In this document: piece by piece, positions 1 to 7,305 of the stretch
Layout of the letters: every line of letters starts with the position of its first letter
How positions within the stretch are numbered: the first letter of the stretch is position 1
Virus record (IMG/VR): IMGVR_UViG_3300043219_000196
Coordinates: 1-21,139 of that record
Length of the DNA: 21,139 nt
Strand: one strand, 5' to 3'
Source of the DNA: a virus
Made by a program: the position numbers and the translations under genes
The notes under the pieces: model-generated
Told to the model about the DNA's origin: nothing
What the model saw: the letters and a program-made list of their open reading frames with translations, nothing else
Databases searched by the model: none

Positions 1-58
1 GGTTGCTAGCCCGCAGAAAACGCACCCATAAGAATTTGAAAAATTTCGCGAATTTGGT

Positions 59-106
59 CTTTACCGTAAAACGTTGACCTTTACCGGTCTTCGGGGTACT
101 TTACCG
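59..106. repeat. Three phased 8-bp iterons upstream of the small terminase gene
   Basis: The octamer CTTTACCG occurs at 59-66, 79-86 and 99-106, giving an exact 20-bp period, close to two helical turns. The last copy abuts the ATG at 108. The inverted 7-mer GGTAAAG recurs at 658-664 just after the gene. A second short repeat, CGGGGTAC, occurs at 92-99 and 119-126. Small terminases of lambda-like phages bind repeated sites near the start of their own gene (the R sites of lambda cosB), so a packaging-recognition role is inferred. An operator role is the alternative. The same octamer occurs singly at 17684-17691, so one copy alone means nothing; the phasing is the evidence. AT-rich DNA at 31-58 contains AATTT three times at a 9-bp spacing and might be a bendable segment. 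Confidence 0.55.
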
Positions 107-107
107 C

Positions 108-650
108 ATGGCTGACGACGGGGTACATTTCGCAACTAGAAAAGCTGCGCTGAAATACGCGACGGGGCGGGGCTACCGCCTCGGCTACACACGATTCTGT
201 GAGCACGTCAAAGCGGGGCTGGTGCCTAACTTCAAAAAGGGCGATAAGATCCGCGTCGAGGACATGGTCGCGTACCTGGCGTCGCACGGTGACGCGAGCG
301 AGATGGCCGACACCGTCACGGGGAAAGAGTGCAGCGCCGAGCTCGACCGCCTGTTCAAAATCAAGAAGAATAAAAAAGCGGATCTCGATATCGAATCGAA
401 GGAGCTGGAGAACCGGCGCGAAGATTCGAAGTGGATCAGCCGCGGCGACGCCGACCGAAACTTGATATCGTTTGCGGTACTCCTCGACGCACAATTCGAC
501 CAGATGATAAACACCAGATCGCAAGAACTCGTCGCGCTCGTTGGGGGAGACGATGCAAAGCGCGGCGAGTTTGTGGCTATGCTGCGCGAGATCAAAGACG
601 CGGTATTTAACAACGTTGCCGAGGGCGACGAGACAGAGGTGGATTTGTAG
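108..650 (+). CDS. Phage terminase small subunit (Nu1-like)
   Basis: This 180-residue protein is the likely DNA-recognition subunit of the packaging motor. Residues about 8-65 look like a winged helix-turn-helix (a helix pair around YTRFCEHVKAGLVPNF, then IRVEDMVAYL). Residues about 75-110 are a highly charged Lys/Glu-rich helix suited to oligomerisation, and the rest is helical with an acidic tail. This layout and the position directly before a GpA-type large subunit match the gpNu1 family. The ATG at 108 has no good Shine-Dalgarno sequence because an iteron occupies that place; GGGG at 93-96 is too far away to be convincing. Translation may therefore be weak, or regulated if a protein binds the site. 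Sequence identity to gpNu1 is not obvious by eye, so the assignment rests on architecture and context. Confidence 0.75.
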   Translation: MADDGVHFATRKAALKYATGRGYRLGYTRFCEHVKAGLVPNFKKGDKIRVEDMVAYLASHGDASEMADTVTGKECSAELDRLFKIKKNKKADLDIESKELENRREDSKWISRGDADRNLISFAVLLDAQFDQMINTRSQELVALVGGDDAKRGEFVAMLREIKDAVFNNVAEGDETEVDL

Positions 651-700
651 CGGCTTAGGTAAAGAGCACGAGTTTAGCGAGAGTCTTTTTGACCGACAGT

Positions 701-720
701 TATAATAGCAATACGGAGGT
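701..720 (+). promoter_or_regulatory. Promoter-like -10 box and strong RBS for the Cys-rich gene
   Basis: A perfect TATAAT lies at 701-706 and GGAGGT at 715-720, five bases before the ATG at 726. No hexamer resembling TTGACA sits at the usual 16-18 bp; the only near match, TTGACC at 689-694, is far too close. The surrounding 651-725 stretch is AT-rich compared with the flanking genes. A transcription start close to 712 would give a very short leader that still carries the RBS. The promoter call is tentative; the RBS is clear. Confidence 0.45.
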
Positions 721-725
721 AGAAT

Positions 726-992
726 ATGTGCAAACATAAAGGACATGGAAGAGACTGTGACTGCCCTTATTGCAGTGGTCAATACAGCGAAAGCAAAAAG
801 AAGGCAGCGCCCCCGACCGCAGAAGACTTAATGTGTTGCGGTAATGCAATGGATAAGCGTTGGAGATTGGGGCGCGGTGAAAATCTTTACCACCATATTT
901 GTAATTACCACGCTTGTAATTTGTGCGGTAAGACGAAGAATGTTTGTACGGCGGATGGATGCGATGCCGTTGGCAGCCTTTGCACCCCTTAA
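726..992 (+). CDS. Small cysteine-rich, probably metal-binding protein (moron candidate)
   Basis: This 88-residue protein is not recognised. It holds 12 cysteines (2, 11, 13, 16, 37, 38, 59, 64, 67, 74, 79, 86) and five histidines (4, 7, 56, 57, 62). The clusters CDCPYC and C-x4-C-x2-C-x6-C-x4-C-x6-C resemble zinc-ribbon or zinc-knuckle ligands, and there is no signal peptide or membrane segment. A hand count gives about 48% GC, visibly lower than the terminase genes on either side. It splits the usual TerS-TerL pair and has its own TATAAT and strong RBS, with a small hairpin behind it. These are the marks of a moron, a separately expressed gene inserted into a late operon. A role such as binding host or phage nucleic acid or protein is possible but cannot be read from the sequence. 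Confidence 0.7.
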   Translation: MCKHKGHGRDCDCPYCSGQYSESKKKAAPPTAEDLMCCGNAMDKRWRLGRGENLYHHICNYHACNLCGKTKNVCTADGCDAVGSLCTP

Positions 993-1011
993 GCCTTTAT
1001 AACAGATCGAT

Positions 1012-1031
1012 AAGCGGCGGAACGTCCGCTT
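1012..1031 (+). other. Short hairpin between the Cys-rich gene and the large terminase
   Basis: AAGCGG at 1012-1017 pairs with CCGCTT at 1026-1031 across an 8-base loop. No T-tract follows, so it is not a typical intrinsic terminator. It may be a weak terminator relic of the inserted gene or may protect the transcript end. Confidence 0.3.
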
Positions 1032-1063
1032 GATTGACAGTTACGCACACACACAAGGAACGA

Positions 1064-3028
1064 ATGACACTACGCGCGCCCGAGCATATCAAGAAACTTT
1101 TCCCGCAGTCGGTACAAGCGAGCTGCGAGGGGTTGTACCGGTTTGATTTGCCCGCGGCGGTGCGCAGCACGATAAAGCGGCGGCCGCTGATTGACTGTTG
1201 CGAGTGGACTCACCGACACCGTCGACTGCGTGACGACACCCACAACGCCGTCCCTTGGTCGAAAGACTCTACCCCCTACCTCGACGGGTTAATGTTCGCG
1301 GTGTCGCAACCGTGGGTACAGGACGTCGTGTTCGTGGGGTGCCCGCAGTCAGGGAAGAGCGAGTTTGGGCACAACGTCGTCGGATGGTCCACAGAGCATC
1401 ACGCCGGCCCCGTGCTTTATGTCTACCCGGACGAGTTGACCAGCAAGGAGAACAGCACCGAGCGGGTGCTGCCGATGTTCAAAGACTCGCCTGCACTACG
1501 GCGGCACATGACGGGGCACGACGACGACGAGACGACCAACCTCATACGGCTCAAACACCTAAACATTTATTTTGGCTGGTCTTCATCGGTGCGCCGCCTG
1601 GCAAACAAAGCAATCAAAATCCTGATACTTGACGAAGAAGCCAAGTTCGACGAGAGCGCCGGCTCGAAAGAGGGTAACTCGTCACTGCTCGCGCTCAAGC
1701 GTCTCACTAAGTTCGGGGACCGGTACAAGTGTGTCCGCACCTCCACCTGCACCGTCGAGTCGTGTACTATATGGGTCGCGTATCTCGAAAGCCTCTACCA
1801 CTTCGAGTACCACGCACGGTGCCCCGACTGCGACACGCTACAGGCGATGGACTTCGTCGCTCAATCGACTTTCATCTTTCCCGAAGGTGACACAGCGCAG
1901 GAGATCCGCGAAGCACAGAGCGCACGGTATGTGTGCCGGTGCTGCGGCGAACAGTGGAACGATTACAAGCGCGACGTAGCGGTGCGTGCGGGCGAGTGGA
2001 TCTGTAGCGCACCCCCAGGCGTTGAGAATTTCAGCAGTGAAGCTATCGGCGAGAATCTGCACACGGTGGTAATGACGCGGAAGCCGCGCAAGATCGCCGC
2101 GCGCCTGCCGTCGTGGTACAGCGCTTTTGTGTCACTGTCCGAAGTTGTGGCGAACTACATACAGTCGGAGGAGTCCGGTAAGCAGAAAGACAAGCAGGTC
2201 TTTAGAAACCAGGATGAGGCGCTGCCATACGAGAATATCGCGCAGGATCGGCAGATAGAATTTATGCAGCGGCTACGGCGGCCCGATATGCCGAAGGGTG
2301 TAGCGCCTAACGGCACCGTGCTCGTAATGACCGTCGACACACAGCAGAGCTTTTTCTGGTTCGAGGTGCGCGCGTTCGACCCCGAGACAGGACTGCGGGG
2401 GCACTGCCTCGACGCGGGCCGCCTCGTCTCCTTCGAAGATATCGAGAGACACTGGGGCGAGGCGGTCTACGTGAACGTGTCGGGCGAGATCGTACGACCC
2501 CGCATTGGTCTAATCGATTCAGGCGGTACGCGTAAAGAGGGGGAGGAGCACAGCCGCACGAGGCAGGTGTACCAATTTTGTCGCCAAAACCCGCAATTTA
2601 TCCCCTACAAAGGCCGTCCGCAGCAGATAGCGCCGTGGAGAATCTCGAATATTGACTTTTGGCCGGGCACAAATGAGCAAATCCCCGGCGGACTGCAGCT
2701 GTTTATCTGCGATACCAGCTTTTACAAGGACGACTTGGCCGCACGGATCAGCAACGACCCCGAGAGTGAGAGCGCGTGGACATTCTACAGCGAGTACCCC
2801 GACGAGTATTTGAAGCACTACACCGCGGAGTACCGCGACGACAACGGCAAGTGGGCTCATAATAAAAAAATACGCAATGACCTATGGGACTGCGGGCACA
2901 TGTCCCTCTCTGCCGCCGACATTTTAAAAATCGCAGACCTCGGAAAGATTAAGAAGAGGCCGCCGAAAACGATAAAGCCGAAGCACAGAAAAAAACCAAA
3001 ACAGAGCGCATCGAAGTCGATGTGGTAA
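1064..3028 (+). CDS. Phage terminase large subunit, GpA family
   Basis: This 654-residue protein is the ATPase-nuclease that cuts and packages phage DNA. From the ATG at 1064, a Walker A motif GCPQSGKS lies at residues 92-99 and a Walker B-like ILILDE at 186-191. Paired cysteines CPDC (253, 256) and CRCC (291-294) form the zinc-like insertion common in GpA proteins. The C-terminal nuclease half carries the acidic positions MTVDTQ (Asp425) and LIDSGG (Asp485). The last 30 residues are very Lys/Arg-rich. Size matches lambda gpA (641 residues). I chose ATG 1064 because AAGGA at 1055-1059 precedes it; the in-frame TTG at 1034 has no comparable RBS. It belongs to the packaging operon and would dock on the portal at 3633. 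Confidence 0.95.
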   Translation: MTLRAPEHIKKLFPQSVQASCEGLYRFDLPAAVRSTIKRRPLIDCCEWTHRHRRLRDDTHNAVPWSKDSTPYLDGLMFAVSQPWVQDVVFVGCPQSGKSEFGHNVVGWSTEHHAGPVLYVYPDELTSKENSTERVLPMFKDSPALRRHMTGHDDDETTNLIRLKHLNIYFGWSSSVRRLANKAIKILILDEEAKFDESAGSKEGNSSLLALKRLTKFGDRYKCVRTSTCTVESCTIWVAYLESLYHFEYHARCPDCDTLQAMDFVAQSTFIFPEGDTAQEIREAQSARYVCRCCGEQWNDYKRDVAVRAGEWICSAPPGVENFSSEAIGENLHTVVMTRKPRKIAARLPSWYSAFVSLSEVVANYIQSEESGKQKDKQVFRNQDEALPYENIAQDRQIEFMQRLRRPDMPKGVAPNGTVLVMTVDTQQSFFWFEVRAFDPETGLRGHCLDAGRLVSFEDIERHWGEAVYVNVSGEIVRPRIGLIDSGGTRKEGEEHSRTRQVYQFCRQNPQFIPYKGRPQQIAPWRISNIDFWPGTNEQIPGGLQLFICDTSFYKDDLAARISNDPESESAWTFYSEYPDEYLKHYTAEYRDDNGKWAHNKKIRNDLWDCGHMSLSAADILKIADLGKIKKRPPKTIKPKHRKKPKQSASKSMW

Positions 3029-3038
3029 AGGGGGCGAC

Positions 3039-3386
3039 ATGAGCGACGACATTTTGAACGGTATGAAGGAAATCGCGCAGTACGTGAAGCGCAGCGAGTC
3101 GACAGTTCTGGCGATGCACAGAGGGCAAGACCTACCGATGGTCAAAGTTAAAGGCACGGGCGTGTGGACCAGCACAAAGAAAAGCATTGACGCGTGGCTG
3201 GAAAAACTGTTAAATGGCAAAAGCCCGTTGACCGACAGCGACGAGACGGTCGTTACGGACTCGATCGAGATCGCCGTGAAGGGTAACAAACCTGCGATTG
3301 ATGGCTATCTCGAAGCGGGGTACGCCAAAACAGGCAACAGGGTAGCAGACGGTGCGCAGTTCATCACGCTAACGCTCAAACCGTAA
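3039..3386 (+). CDS. Small winged-HTH DNA-binding protein of the packaging module
   Basis: This 115-residue protein has an N-terminal helix-turn-helix (residues about 8-30, with KEIAQYVKRSESTVLAMHR) followed by a wing-like strand (VKVKGTGVWTS) and a helix (IDAWLEKLL). This is the layout of AlpA/excisionase-like proteins and of the gpNu1 N-terminal domain. Residues 60-115 have no recognised domain. It sits ten bases after the large terminase with AGGGGG at 3029-3034 as RBS, and before the gpW-like gene, where lambda has nothing comparable. A second DNA-binding packaging factor or a late regulator are both reasonable; the sequence does not decide between them. Exact family unknown. Confidence 0.7.
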   Translation: MSDDILNGMKEIAQYVKRSESTVLAMHRGQDLPMVKVKGTGVWTSTKKSIDAWLEKLLNGKSPLTDSDETVVTDSIEIAVKGNKPAIDGYLEAGYAKTGNRVADGAQFITLTLKP

Positions 3387-3396
3387 CCGAGGCACT

Positions 3397-3633
3397 ATGG
3401 CGACAGAGTTTACCACATGGACAGCGCTCTACAAGGCTATGCTCGACCAGATCGCGTCGGGGAGCCTTACCGTCAAAAGCCACGCGCTCAACACCGGCAC
3501 GACCATTCGCAACATCGAGTACCAATCTCTCGACGATATACGTAGCAACCTGGAGTGGGTGAAGCTGATGGCTGACACCGAGGCGGGAGCGTGGTCGCCG
3601 CGCGTCCGCACGTACAACGTGAGGCACCGATAA
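3397..3633 (+). CDS. gpW-like head-tail joining protein
   Basis: This 78-residue protein has the size and position of lambda gpW, between the large terminase and the portal. It has an alpha-beta-beta-alpha pattern: a first helix (TALYKAMLDQIASG), a hairpin-like stretch, then a second helix (SLDDIRSNLEWVKLMAD) and a basic tail rich in Arg and His. gpW adds to the head after DNA packaging and lets the tail-joining factors bind. The ATG at 3397 has GAGG at 3389-3392. The stop overlaps the portal start as TAATG, pointing to translational coupling. The assignment comes mainly from synteny and secondary-structure pattern. Confidence 0.75.
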   Translation: MATEFTTWTALYKAMLDQIASGSLTVKSHALNTGTTIRNIEYQSLDDIRSNLEWVKLMADTEAGAWSPRVRTYNVRHR

Positions 3634-5198
3634 TGGCGACCATAGGGAAGCGATACCCCGTGCCAGGTGCAGGGATAAGCAACGCGGAAGCAAAACGCCG
3701 CTTGAAAGACCGCGGCAAATACGCAGCCACACGCAACAGCAGACTAATAGGCAACTGGAACCCTGCCGACCAATCCATAAATGACATACTGCGCGGGGAC
3801 AACCCCGTCATACTCGCCCGCGTCAAGCAATTAGTGCGGGACTTTCCGCCGTTCAAGCGGGCATCGGACGCGATAAAGAATTTTTACGTGGGCGACGGCA
3901 TGAAGTTTCAAGCGCGGGTGCTAAACCCCCTTTGGACAGAGGGCAGCGCCGAGTCTCGCTTCGATCGTAAAATTAACAGAGAGATCGAGGCGGTCATAAC
4001 GGCGTGGCACGACGAGTCAGACTACCAAGGCATAATGTGCTTCGGCGAAATGGAGCGTTTGGCCATAGCCGACGAGCAGGTACTCGGCGAGTTCTACGCA
4101 CTGAAACGCCTTGACCGCGAAGATCGCAACCGGTTTTTACCTTTCGCCTTGCAGATGTACGCACCCGAGTGGCTAACCGATAACGGTGCGAAGCCCCTCG
4201 GCACCAACATGGTCGACCAGGGCGTCGAGTTTACAAAACAGGGCAAAATTGTCGCGACGCATCTAGCCGACCCAACCGACATGCAAACATTCAGAGGCGG
4301 CGCAACTTCCCGCATCGTAAAGGCCGACTCTCTACGTGGGTATGAAGTTCTCGAAGGGGGGCAGCTTCGCGGCGTCTCCGCTTTCGTGGTAGGCGTACTC
4401 GCTGCGCAAAGCCTCGGCGACTACATAGGCGCCACGATGGACACGGCGAAGATGGCGGCGAAGTATCTAGCCTTTATCAAAACGCCCGACCCCGCCGGCC
4501 GTCAAAAACTCATACTGCAGGACGGAGTCGAAAACCCGTACGAGGATCTCGAACAGATCGAAGAAATGGAAAACGCGATCATTGAGTACCTGCGGCCCAA
4601 TGAAGAGGCGGAGCTCGCGGCACCGAACACCGTGTCGGATATGTTCGACCCCGTGACGAAGTTTATTTTAAGATTTGTGGCAATATCCACCAACACCCCG
4701 TACTCGATCCTAACAGGCGACTACAACGGCCTGAACTACACCGTAAGCCGCACCGAGCGCCAAGACTACACGAAGATGCGCCGACCGGGCCAAACGCGCC
4801 TTGTAAAGAACTTCTCAGCGCCCGCAACGTGGGAAGCGCTCGACTGGGCGGTATTGGCGGGGAGAATTGATCTACCAGGCTACGAGCTCAACCCGTGGCG
4901 ATACAGGCGAGGTATTTTTCTACCACCTGGCGACGCGCCAATCGACCCTTTAAAAGAAGCAAAGGCCAATGCGGACAACATCGACAACGGCCTCGACTCA
5001 CAGATACGAATACTCGCAGCGAAAGGGCTGGACGCCGAAGAAGTGCTCGACGAACTTGCAGAATTTCAAGCGATGGCCGCAGAAAAGGGCGTCGAACTCG
5101 GAGACACGGACACACCTCTCGCGGGCAACCCCGCGTCAATTATGCGAATGGTCGAAAACGTGCTCGATAGACAGGAGATGCTAAAAGATGAGGATTAA
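3633..5198 (+). CDS. Portal protein, lambda gpB family
   Basis: This 521-residue protein forms the dodecameric DNA gate at one head vertex. Family features include GEFYALKR and the LQMYAPEWL segment in the first half. The second half carries the characteristic PYSILTGDYNGLNYTVSR, followed by the region around WRYRRGIFLPPGDAPIDPLK, and the C-terminal pattern of a DNIDNGL segment, an alanine-rich helix and an AEFQAMAAEKG helix. Length agrees with gpB (533). The start at 3633 overlaps the gpW-like stop. Reading further upstream is possible in this frame but would run into the gpW gene without an RBS. The end overlaps the next gene by 11 bases, so portal and protease-capsid are probably coupled. 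Very likely correct. Confidence 0.95.
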   Translation: MATIGKRYPVPGAGISNAEAKRRLKDRGKYAATRNSRLIGNWNPADQSINDILRGDNPVILARVKQLVRDFPPFKRASDAIKNFYVGDGMKFQARVLNPLWTEGSAESRFDRKINREIEAVITAWHDESDYQGIMCFGEMERLAIADEQVLGEFYALKRLDREDRNRFLPFALQMYAPEWLTDNGAKPLGTNMVDQGVEFTKQGKIVATHLADPTDMQTFRGGATSRIVKADSLRGYEVLEGGQLRGVSAFVVGVLAAQSLGDYIGATMDTAKMAAKYLAFIKTPDPAGRQKLILQDGVENPYEDLEQIEEMENAIIEYLRPNEEAELAAPNTVSDMFDPVTKFILRFVAISTNTPYSILTGDYNGLNYTVSRTERQDYTKMRRPGQTRLVKNFSAPATWEALDWAVLAGRIDLPGYELNPWRYRRGIFLPPGDAPIDPLKEAKANADNIDNGLDSQIRILAAKGLDAEEVLDELAEFQAMAAEKGVELGDTDTPLAGNPASIMRMVENVLDRQEMLKDED

Positions 5199-7290
5199 AA
5201 TTGCCCTACGAGGCGAGATAGGCTGGAGCGAAACCGCAACGCCGGATTACCTGCAAGGCGAGTTCGCCACCGCCACCGGCCGCGACGTAGATTTAGAGAT
5301 AGCAAGCCCCGGCGGTTACGTCTCGGACGGAATAGAGATGGCCAATATGGTGCGCAACTACAGCGGGCACGTAGAGGCACTCTTAACAGGCTTTGCGGCG
5401 TCTATGGCCTCATACATACCCATGTTCGCTAACAACGTCGCGGCAGAAGATAACGCCGTGTTTATGATCCACAATGTCTCCACGGGGACGTGGGGCGACC
5501 ACCGCGACCTGCAAAAAGCAGCAGACCGCGCCGAACGCTTGACGGCCTTGCTCGCCATGGCGTACGTGAAAAAGACAGGCAAGCCGATAGAAGAGATCCG
5601 CGCCTTGATGGACGCGGAAACATTTTTCTATGGGCAGGAGATTGTCGACGAGGGCTTTGCTGACAGGCTGGTAGAGACAGGTGAGGACACCGACAAAGCC
5701 GCCGCCGTAGAGCTCGCAGCAGTCGCGTTCGCCTCTTGCGCAGAGCAGATGCTAATTAAGCCCGAAGAGTCGGACAGACTCGTGGCGATGTTAGACATAT
5801 CAGAAAGGGCCAATAAGGGCCACAGTGTAAACAATCCGAAAAAGGAGAAAAAGATGGACCCAAAACTCAGAGCATTTTTGGAGTCGAACTGTGGCCTCGC
5901 AAAAGACGCCACGGACGACGAAGCCAACGCCCTCGCGCTACAGCGACTCGGGCCACAAGCAGCCGTACCGGCGGTGCCCGGCGCAACTAGCACCGAGGTC
6001 GTCGCGCTGATACAGGCGGACCAGGAGCGGTGCCAAGCTATCGAGAGCCTCGGCGCTCGCGCGGGCATGACGCCCGAAGCGATCAACACGCACAAGTACA
6101 GCGGCTCGACCGTTGCCGTCGTGCAGGCCGAAGCGTGCGGCCTGATGGCTACAGCCCTCGACAAACGCACCGGCGACGTGCCATTCTCACCCGCAGCTAT
6201 CGCCGTCGGATCGTCAAGCCGCGACAAGTTCATAGTAGCAGCCGAAGAAGCCGTGATGATCCGCGCGGGCATTGCCGACTCGACCGTTGACGTCGGGGCC
6301 AACCCGCTCGCAGGGTACAGCATGGTCGAACTGGCGCGCCAAGCGCTGCACATTGCAGGGCATAAGTCTAACGGCGACGCACGCACCATGCTCGGTCAGG
6401 CGCTCACCACTTCGGACTTGCCGAACGTGCTCGCAAACGTGCTCAATAAATCTGTCTTTATGGGCTTCGACACCGCCGAGGAGAGCTGGTCGCAGTGGTG
6501 TTCGCAAGGCGAAGTGTCCGACTTCAAGCAAAACTCAAGCGTGCGCCTTTCCGAATTAGGCGACCTCGAAGAAATTGCAGAGGGCGGCGAATACAAGTTC
6601 GACAATCTCGCGGACGGGAAAGAGACCTTCCAGCTCGGCACATACGGCAAAATCTTGCGTATGTCTCGTCAAATGCTCATTAACGACGATCTCGACATTT
6701 TCAGCAAGATTGCCGTAGCACGGGGCGAAACCGCCGCGCGTAAGATTGGGGACCTTGCCTACAATGTGTTGATCGCCAACGCGGTAATGGGCGACAATGT
6801 GGCGCTGTTTCAGACCGCGACCCATAAGAATCTTAACATGGGTACAGCAGGGGCCGCAGCACCGTCTGTAACTTCCCTCGGCGAAGCGTTCGCAGCGATG
6901 CGACTGCAGAAAGATTTGAAGCAAAAGCGCCGTTTGCAAATCCGCCCTGAGTTCTGGCTCGGGCCCGTAGCGCTTGAAACCACGATGGACAAGGTGCTCG
7001 GCAGAGTTATCGGCACGCAAGCAGAACCGGCCATCGATGTCCCTGCTAGATTCCGCAGCTTGAAAGTTATCACCGAGGCCCGCCTTGACGACGACAGCGC
7101 GACCGCGTGGTATATTGCCGGCGCGAGAGGCAAGACGGTCGAGGTCAACTTCCTACGCGGCAGCGGACGTCGACCAATGCTGGAGCAAAAGACAGCGTGG
7201 AACACTGACGGCGCAGAGTTCAAAACTACCCTTGACGTAGAAGCTCACGCGATGGCTTTCGAGGCCCTACAAAAGAACAACGGCGCGTAA
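5188..7290 (+). CDS. ClpP-type prohead protease fused to major capsid protein
   Basis: This 700-residue polyprotein joins two head functions. Residues 1-200 are a ClpP-like (S14) serine protease: Ser72 in GFAASMAS, His95 in FMIHN, and Glu144 in MDAETFF where ClpP has its Asp, followed by the conserved GFADRLVE. Residues about 223-400 are a linker that could serve as scaffold. Residues about 405-700 look like an HK97-fold capsid subunit, with the LGTYGKILRMSRQMLINDDL segment typical of the protease/capsid fusion family and of gpT-like heads. Such fusions are known in phage annotation, so the fusion itself is not new. The start is ATG 5188, inside the portal end. A strong internal start at 5854 probably yields capsid protein separately. 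Confidence 0.9.
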   Translation: MRIKIALRGEIGWSETATPDYLQGEFATATGRDVDLEIASPGGYVSDGIEMANMVRNYSGHVEALLTGFAASMASYIPMFANNVAAEDNAVFMIHNVSTGTWGDHRDLQKAADRAERLTALLAMAYVKKTGKPIEEIRALMDAETFFYGQEIVDEGFADRLVETGEDTDKAAAVELAAVAFASCAEQMLIKPEESDRLVAMLDISERANKGHSVNNPKKEKKMDPKLRAFLESNCGLAKDATDDEANALALQRLGPQAAVPAVPGATSTEVVALIQADQERCQAIESLGARAGMTPEAINTHKYSGSTVAVVQAEACGLMATALDKRTGDVPFSPAAIAVGSSSRDKFIVAAEEAVMIRAGIADSTVDVGANPLAGYSMVELARQALHIAGHKSNGDARTMLGQALTTSDLPNVLANVLNKSVFMGFDTAEESWSQWCSQGEVSDFKQNSSVRLSELGDLEEIAEGGEYKFDNLADGKETFQLGTYGKILRMSRQMLINDDLDIFSKIAVARGETAARKIGDLAYNVLIANAVMGDNVALFQTATHKNLNMGTAGAAAPSVTSLGEAFAAMRLQKDLKQKRRLQIRPEFWLGPVALETTMDKVLGRVIGTQAEPAIDVPARFRSLKVITEARLDDDSATAWYIAGARGKTVEVNFLRGSGRRPMLEQKTAWNTDGAEFKTTLDVEAHAMAFEALQKNNGA
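5841..5847 (+). promoter_or_regulatory. Internal ribosome binding site for free capsid protein
   Basis: AAAGGAG at 5841-5847 lies six bases before an in-frame ATG at 5854, codon 223 of the fusion. It is as good as any RBS in the window. The surrounding codons encode a Lys-rich low-complexity linker (NNPKKEKKM), as expected of a former intergenic region that stayed in frame. Confidence 0.75.
5854..7290 (+). CDS. Major capsid protein from internal in-frame start (nested product)
   Basis: Starting at ATG 5854 the frame gives 478 residues: an N-terminal helical region of about 180 residues (scaffold or delta-domain-like) and the capsid fold. The arrangement recalls lambda C/Nu3, where an internal start inside the protease gene makes the scaffold in excess. 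Here the internal product would instead supply capsid subunits in large excess over protease. The strong RBS is direct evidence; that the nested product is the main capsid source is inference. Cleavage by the protease near residue 400 of the fusion would then release the mature subunit. Confidence 0.65.
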   Translation: MDPKLRAFLESNCGLAKDATDDEANALALQRLGPQAAVPAVPGATSTEVVALIQADQERCQAIESLGARAGMTPEAINTHKYSGSTVAVVQAEACGLMATALDKRTGDVPFSPAAIAVGSSSRDKFIVAAEEAVMIRAGIADSTVDVGANPLAGYSMVELARQALHIAGHKSNGDARTMLGQALTTSDLPNVLANVLNKSVFMGFDTAEESWSQWCSQGEVSDFKQNSSVRLSELGDLEEIAEGGEYKFDNLADGKETFQLGTYGKILRMSRQMLINDDLDIFSKIAVARGETAARKIGDLAYNVLIANAVMGDNVALFQTATHKNLNMGTAGAAAPSVTSLGEAFAAMRLQKDLKQKRRLQIRPEFWLGPVALETTMDKVLGRVIGTQAEPAIDVPARFRSLKVITEARLDDDSATAWYIAGARGKTVEVNFLRGSGRRPMLEQKTAWNTDGAEFKTTLDVEAHAMAFEALQKNNGA

Positions 7291-7305
7291 AGGAGGCGCT
7301 TCGAT

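Noticed and set aside
74-102. TTGACC with TACTTT at 17 bp as a promoter for the small terminase
   Set aside because: The -10 match is only three of six and would place the start of transcription on the ATG; the iterons explain the same bases better.
689-706. TTGACC and TATAAT as a complete sigma-70 promoter
   Set aside because: Only six bases separate the hexamers; the -10 alone is retained as tentative.
1034-1063. TTG at 1034 as large terminase start, or TTGACA here as a -35 box
   Set aside because: The TTG lacks a good RBS while ATG 1064 has AAGGA; no -10 lies 16-18 bases after TTGACA.
5628-6389. A 253-codon minus-strand frame in the protease-capsid gene
   Set aside because: It is a codon-bias shadow with no recognisable motif; the plus strand holds clear ClpP and capsid signatures.
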